Shown: piece after piece, positions 5,901 through 7,626 of the stretch
How positions within the stretch are numbered: position 1 is the stretch's first letter
How the letters are laid out: each line of letters starts with the position of its first letter
From: an uncultured Selenomonas sp.
GTDB taxonomy: Bacteria > Bacillota > Negativicutes > Selenomonadales > Selenomonadaceae
Reading direction: 5' to 3'
NCBI GenBank assembly: GCA_945494195.1
Contig: CALYVJ010000073.1
Coordinates: 1-7,626, forward strand
Length of the DNA: 7,626 bases
Position numbers and translations under genes: made by a program
The notes under the pieces: generated by a model
Told to the model about the DNA's origin: nothing
The model's database searches: none
Seen by the model: the letters and a program-made list of their open reading frames with translations, nothing else

Positions 5901-7626
5901 TCTTATCCACATAGCGAGCGTTGACGTTATCACGGTCGAGCTCGGCTTTATCGCCACGGATAATTCCCGAAACATTGAGGATATCCGCACCGATAGCCAA
6001 AGCTGTGCCATCCGGATTCGCCTGGGTCGAGCCTGTCACCACATCCGTCTTGCCGTTATACACCTTCGTAACCTCAGGGTCGTGAAACGACACCGTGACA
6101 TTCTTCGGCGTAATGGAAGCAGTAGTCCCCGCATCCGTAGTCTTCGTCAACGTCTTAGCGGTAGCATCAAAGAACGAAACGTTGCTCAAATCAAAATTCG
6201 ACAGGGCCTTATCCGTCAGCGTAATCGTAAATTTCGCCTTGTTGGCATCAACACCGCTGGTCTCTGTTCCCGCCGAATTCAGATAGATACCGGCAGCACT
6301 GTAATTCTCCCCCTTGGTATCCGTCTGCCCGTTTTTCAGAACGACGCCACCAATGATGAATTGGTTGATATAGTCTGCTGCATCCTGCGAACCTGCCTGG
6401 TCGCCATAGTCAGCGGCCGAATGATTATACGTAACGCTCGAACTGGTATCGTAGACCTTATTGACCGTATCAAAATTCAGCGTAACATCCGCATCCGTAA
6501 GGGTCTTGGGATTGATTGTCCCTCGGCCATTGATAACAGTCTTTGCCCCCTCTTTGGTCATTACCTCATTACCATTGGCATCAGCAATGAAATAGTTCCC
6601 TGCCTGCGCACCTGCTAGCGTAAATTTGTAGGTAACATTCTGCGATGTCACCTGACCATTTGTATCACGGGCTACATCGGCACTGTCAAATACCGAATCC
6701 TCCTGCGACGCAAACGACACATGGACATCATCGGCAGTATTGCCCCGGCTCTTGATGCCATCATGATAGTTTGGATTTCTTAGCGAATTATTATTCTCAT
6801 CCAAAAGATATGCATTGCCATCATACTTCTTTTCGACATCGCCGAAAGTTACATAAAGGCCTGCCTTGTTGATGGTACCATTATTTACTGTAAACGAAGT
6901 ACCTTTTGTCCAGTTCGTATTATCATTGGATACGTAAATATCATAATTGTTGGCAATGGCATCGCTGCCCAAACCGATTTGGGCAGTGTAATTGATTGCC
7001 TTGCCCGTGCCAGCATCGACATTAGTATAAACTGCTGAACTGTTATTCGCCGTCTGATCCTGCGTGAGCAAACCGTCAGCTGCGTTATCGTAGCCAATAA
7101 AGGTAACGACACCATTGCCCGAAAGCGGCGTGCCATTACTATCATAAACGACATTTGCGGCATCATAAGTCTTGGTAAAACCATCAGCCGCAGCCTGCGC
7201 CTTTAACTTGCGTGGCGTAATGATACCGCCATCGCCATCAGCCGCCTTGAACACTTTCGTAACATAGCCATCGCCGTCTTTTAAATCGTCGTCAACTGCA
7301 AAGTTACCGGTTTCTTCAACCTTGATTTTATAGGTTACATCCTGTTGCGTTACATTGCCATTAGTATCCCTAGCCACATTCTCGGAGTCATAGGTTGCCT
7401 TCTTCACCTCATAGGTCAGCGCCACATCTGTCTGGCCTACCTTCGTCGAAAGTGCACCGACAAATTCACCGGCCTCATGTTTTATTCCCTGGGCATCGGT
7501 ATAAGCTACATTATCTTTACCATCATAGGCCTTAGAAATTTCGCTATGGGCCAAGGTCATATCCTTAATTGTTAAGGGATTAATCGTGCCTTTGCCATAA
7601 TCGCTGTCCTCGTCCAGCACATAGTT
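2908..7626 (-). CDS. Large YDG/MBG-repeat surface protein, probable TPS exoprotein (TpsA), C-terminal 1572 residues (partial)
   Basis: The reading frame is open from the right edge to a TGA at 2908-2910, so the start, and any signal peptide or haemagglutinin-type TPS secretion domain, lie outside the window. The first visible codons read NYVLDED, the end of an earlier repeat, so the array extends further upstream. What is seen: eleven tandem YDG-type repeats, each opening with G-T-I-x-P/R and carrying K-x-YDG-like and NY motifs; one MBG-like module (3358-3645); and a 149-residue C-terminal region with no family I recognise. The composition is rich in Asp, Asn, Thr, Gly and Ala with no cysteine, typical of long extracellular beta-structured stalks. 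YDG and MBG modules are known from bacterial surface adhesins. The tpsB-like transporter gene starts 29 bases downstream with no terminator between, which supports one operon and a transporter-substrate pair. Adhesion or biofilm is the likely role, but no binding partner can be named. It could instead be secreted by another route if the unseen N-terminus lacks a TPS domain. Confidence 0.88.
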   Translation of the reverse strand, partial: NYVLDEDSDYGKGTINPLTIKDMTLAHSEISKAYDGKDNVAYTDAQGIKHEAGEFVGALSTKVGQTDVALTYEVKKATYDSENVARDTNGNVTQQDVTYKIKVEETGNFAVDDDLKDGDGYVTKVFKAADGDGGIITPRKLKAQAAADGFTKTYDAANVVYDSNGTPLSGNGVVTFIGYDNAADGLLTQDQTANNSSAVYTNVDAGTGKAINYTAQIGLGSDAIANNYDIYVSNDNTNWTKGTSFTVNNGTINKAGLYVTFGDVEKKYDGNAYLLDENNNSLRNPNYHDGIKSRGNTADDVHVSFASQEDSVFDSADVARDTNGQVTSQNVTYKFTLAGAQAGNYFIADANGNEVMTKEGAKTVINGRGTINPKTLTDADVTLNFDTVNKVYDTSSSVTYNHSAADYGDQAGSQDAADYINQFIIGGVVLKNGQTDTKGENYSAAGIYLNSAGTETSGVDANKAKFTITLTDKALSNFDLSNVSFFDATAKTLTKTTDAGTTASITPKNVTVSFHDPEVTKVYNGKTDVVTGSTQANPDGTALAIGADILNVSGIIRGDKAELDRDNVNARYVDKNVAYDSAGKVTSKDVYYDAVLKGDNAANYKLVYGTQTSSLNAENKPLLTLTGKGTITPKEISADFNYDGNVVASDYNKKAGDTTANKAYDAKDTINSLSSKNIAGVNGEVIKLSDNNITGTYGKWTADASGAQTGIGAGGQTEKGSFTANGDVNWLGTGSTEDEKTGYKAVKYTGLQQALANATDANSTAGFSGKNYTIADTVYFTEAAKKGKIRQLALTADKIHEKWTTPITKEYDGTDVVQNAKDHLALYTDVTGENIDIKYDLKSAVYDNDQVNVVSGHGVTYTLNDLEPQEFTNFKMDAAMLSSFRNKEYKNTGSITPRVLKIKTDNLSGYTKTYDGNTAVKDATGQVINSFGYTFEDGHDILAKDNTVNLTVTGAYENENANIDPDSTAKSGKQINYTLELTGNTAGNYTLDSSNTIKGSATETDANTYKGDGAIKKRVVYADFADGYGTGIGKEYDGDAAADADKKQRNHINLLDGTDENTGVIQAEKNAITLLADSISAAYAGKDVARDSQGKVTTQEVYFSNFQLAGATKDNYVVKAKGGSDTLTGSGTITPRTVNVSVKEGPVKEYDRDISLADKYLDAANITVDTTNVIGGDTVGVFIQSGSYKDWNADTGKDYTYQLGWTNGNYELADTAASESLTTDGMTATLTGHNGTIEKRLLTITDVTRADKEYDGTDGVENAAGNIVLDDRIIAGDNIGLTVSGSYDNENAAAGEDTDALLDHNVSYTLHLDNTNYQLDKTLADGKGTIRRKGLDIVAEPQKINVGEAIPMFTGSVTGLVAKDSGLADAFTFAAKDETELTNENPGQYGVYGWYKGKSAGNLGQNYTFSQNPANEEAFTVVMVDPGREYHDTVNPKSQFRPDQTAYQQSSLDDVSAFGGMAKAALEYRDTKGTVLGITTISSGDVHELEAGGNISEGLDGDLNEIRSMDNRERLAKIGITGSDVVNMENVDAGSVANIQVDSQGEIVNLEIVPLSGETANHDADAEIQNAV
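2911..3357 (-). other. C-terminal region of the exoprotein, 149 residues, unassigned
   Basis: After the last repeat-like module the protein changes character, beginning DPGREYHDTVNPKSQF. It has a Gln/Ser/Asp-rich first part, then a stretch around GITTISSGDVHELEAGGNIS, a charged helix-like part (NEIRSMDNRERLAKIG), and a last part with short beta-like segments (VVNMENVDAGSVANIQVDS), ending in EIQNAV. It lacks LPxTG, a hydrophobic tail, a choline or SLH motif and any cysteine, so no standard anchoring signal is visible. I do not recognise a family. Confidence 0.6.
3358..3645 (-). repeat. MBG-like module (96 residues)
   Basis: It opens with the repeat strand GTIRRKGLDIVAEPQKINVG and continues EAIPMFTGSVTGLVAKDSG, which is like the MBG_2-type consensus (a short strand, then a parallel to Y-G-x-x-x-P, then G-L-x-x-x-D). 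It has no K-x-YDG motif. It ends GQNYTFSQNPANEEAFTVV, so the NY hallmark is kept. A module of this kind commonly caps YDG arrays. Confidence 0.65.
3646..3924 (-). repeat. YDG-type repeat 11 (93 residues)
   Basis: Shortest unit of the array and close to the plain family pattern: opens GTIEKRLLTI, KEYDGTDGVEN (YDG codons at 3859-3867), then IIAGDNIGLTVSGSYDNENA, then VSYTLHL and TNYQL. Belongs to the INYT/SYT sub-type. Confidence 0.8.
3925..4236 (-). repeat. YDG-type repeat 10 (104 residues)
   Basis: Opens GTITPRTVNVSVKEG and has the variant KEYDRD (codons at 4171-4179), then VIGGDTVGVFIQSGSYKDWN, then GKDYTYQLGW and GNYEL. Glycine of YDG is replaced by arginine. Confidence 0.78.
4237..4590 (-). 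repeat. YDG-type repeat 9 (118 residues)
   Basis: Opens GAIKKRVVYADFADG, KEYDGDAAAD (YDG codons at 4513-4521), and carries the VARD cassette KDVARDSQGKVTTQEVYF, then LAGATKDNYVV. Confidence 0.8.
4591..4950 (-). repeat. YDG-type repeat 8 (120 residues)
   Basis: Opens GSITPRVLKIKTDNLSG, TKTYDGNTAV (YDG codons at 4879-4887), then VNLTVTGAYENENANID and GKQINYTLELTGNTAGNYTL. A clear example of the INYT sub-type. Confidence 0.82.
4951..5268 (-). repeat. YDG-type repeat 7 (106 residues)
   Basis: Opens GKIRQLALTADKIHEKW, TKEYDGTDVV (YDG codons at 5188-5196), then IDIKYDLKSAVYDNDQVN, then GHGVTYTLNDLE. The usual NY near the end is replaced by TNFKMD. Confidence 0.76.
5269..5742 (-). repeat. YDG-type repeat 6 (158 residues), divergent long form
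   Basis: Longest unit. It opens GTITPKEISADFNYDGN, then NKAYDAKDT (codons at 5629-5637), with alanine in place of the glycine. The middle is unlike its neighbours: ITGTYGKWTADASG, then FTANGDVNWLGTGS, then KAVKYTGLQQAL. It ends GKNYTIADTVYFTEAAKKG. Confidence 0.72.
5743..6120 (-). repeat. YDG-type repeat 5 (126 residues)
   Basis: Opens ASITPKNVTVSFHDPEV, with TKVYNGKTDVV (YNG codons at 6052-6060), then the VARD-like cassette KNVAYDSAGKVTSKDVYY, then LKGDNAANYKL. Arginine of the cassette is tyrosine here. Confidence 0.78.
6121..6522 (-). repeat. YDG-type repeat 4 (134 residues), divergent
   Basis: Opens GTINPKTLTDADVTLNF, with NKVYDTSSSV (codons at 6445-6453). The second half (YSAAGIYLNSAGTETSG, then FTITLTDKALSNFDLSNV) keeps the strand pattern but has SNFDL where NY is expected. 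Confidence 0.7.
6523..6879 (-). repeat. YDG-type repeat 3 (119 residues)
   Basis: Opens GTINKAGLYVTFGDVE, KKYDGNAYLL (YDG codons at 6817-6825), and carries the VARD cassette ADVARDTNGQVTSQNVTYKF, then LAGAQAGNYFI. Confidence 0.8.
6880..7227 (-). repeat. YDG-type repeat 2 (116 residues)
   Basis: Opens GIITPRKLKAQAAADG, TKTYDAANVV (codons at 7159-7167), then SAVYTNVDAGTGKAINYTAQ and ANNYDIYVS. INYT sub-type, with YDA instead of YDG. Confidence 0.78.
7228..7590 (-). repeat. YDG-type repeat 1 of the window (121 residues)
   Basis: Opens GTINPLTIKDMTLAHSE, SKAYDGKDNVAY (YDG codons at 7519-7527), and carries the VARD cassette ENVARDTNGNVTQQDVTYK, then TGNFAV in the place of NY. The 36 bases to its right (7591-7626) are the tail of a further repeat cut by the window edge. 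Confidence 0.78.

Noticed and set aside
3646..7590. A CRISPR-like or nucleotide-level tandem repeat array
   Set aside because: The units are 279-474 bases long, diverged in DNA and conserved only as protein in one open frame; there are no short identical repeats with spacers.

Overview
The window looks like a chromosome segment of a diderm Firmicute of the Negativicutes, most likely a Selenomonas-like member of the Selenomonadaceae. Two things point there. The flagellar cluster yvyF-flgM-flgN has Bacillus/Clostridium-type gene order and protein types. The neighbouring locus, however, encodes an outer-membrane two-partner secretion (TPS) system, which needs an outer membrane. The genus is an inference. 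All supported genes lie on the minus strand, so transcription runs from high to low coordinates.

Right and centre (7626 down to 2908): the 3' part, 1572 codons, of one very long gene for a secreted repeat protein, the likely TPS exoprotein (TpsA). Its beginning is outside the window. The visible part is a tandem array of eleven YDG-type repeats (93-158 residues each), then one MBG-like module, then a 149-residue C-terminal region I cannot assign. The visible part has no cysteine.

Next (2878 down to 1193): a TpsB/FhaC/ShlB-family outer-membrane transporter with a signal peptide, POTRA-type periplasmic region and a 16-strand-type barrel carrying the family's VR-Y motif. It follows the tpsA stop codon after 29 bases with its own ribosome binding site, so the two genes are almost certainly one operon. 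A hairpin at 1132-1167 ends the operon.

Left (1061 down to 1): yvyF (zinc-ribbon/HTH flagellar-operon protein), an intrinsic terminator, flgM (anti-sigma-28 factor) and the first 49 codons of flgN (flagellar export chaperone). The terminator between yvyF and flgM suggests that flgM-flgN start from their own promoter within about 476-543.

Together the window joins a surface adhesin/secretion module to a regulatory piece of the flagellar late-gene switch. Both are surface functions, but nothing in the sequence shows they are co-regulated, because terminators separate them. I do not see a wholly new system. The most unusual parts are the repeat array, which mixes three internal sub-types, and the unassigned C-terminal region of the exoprotein.
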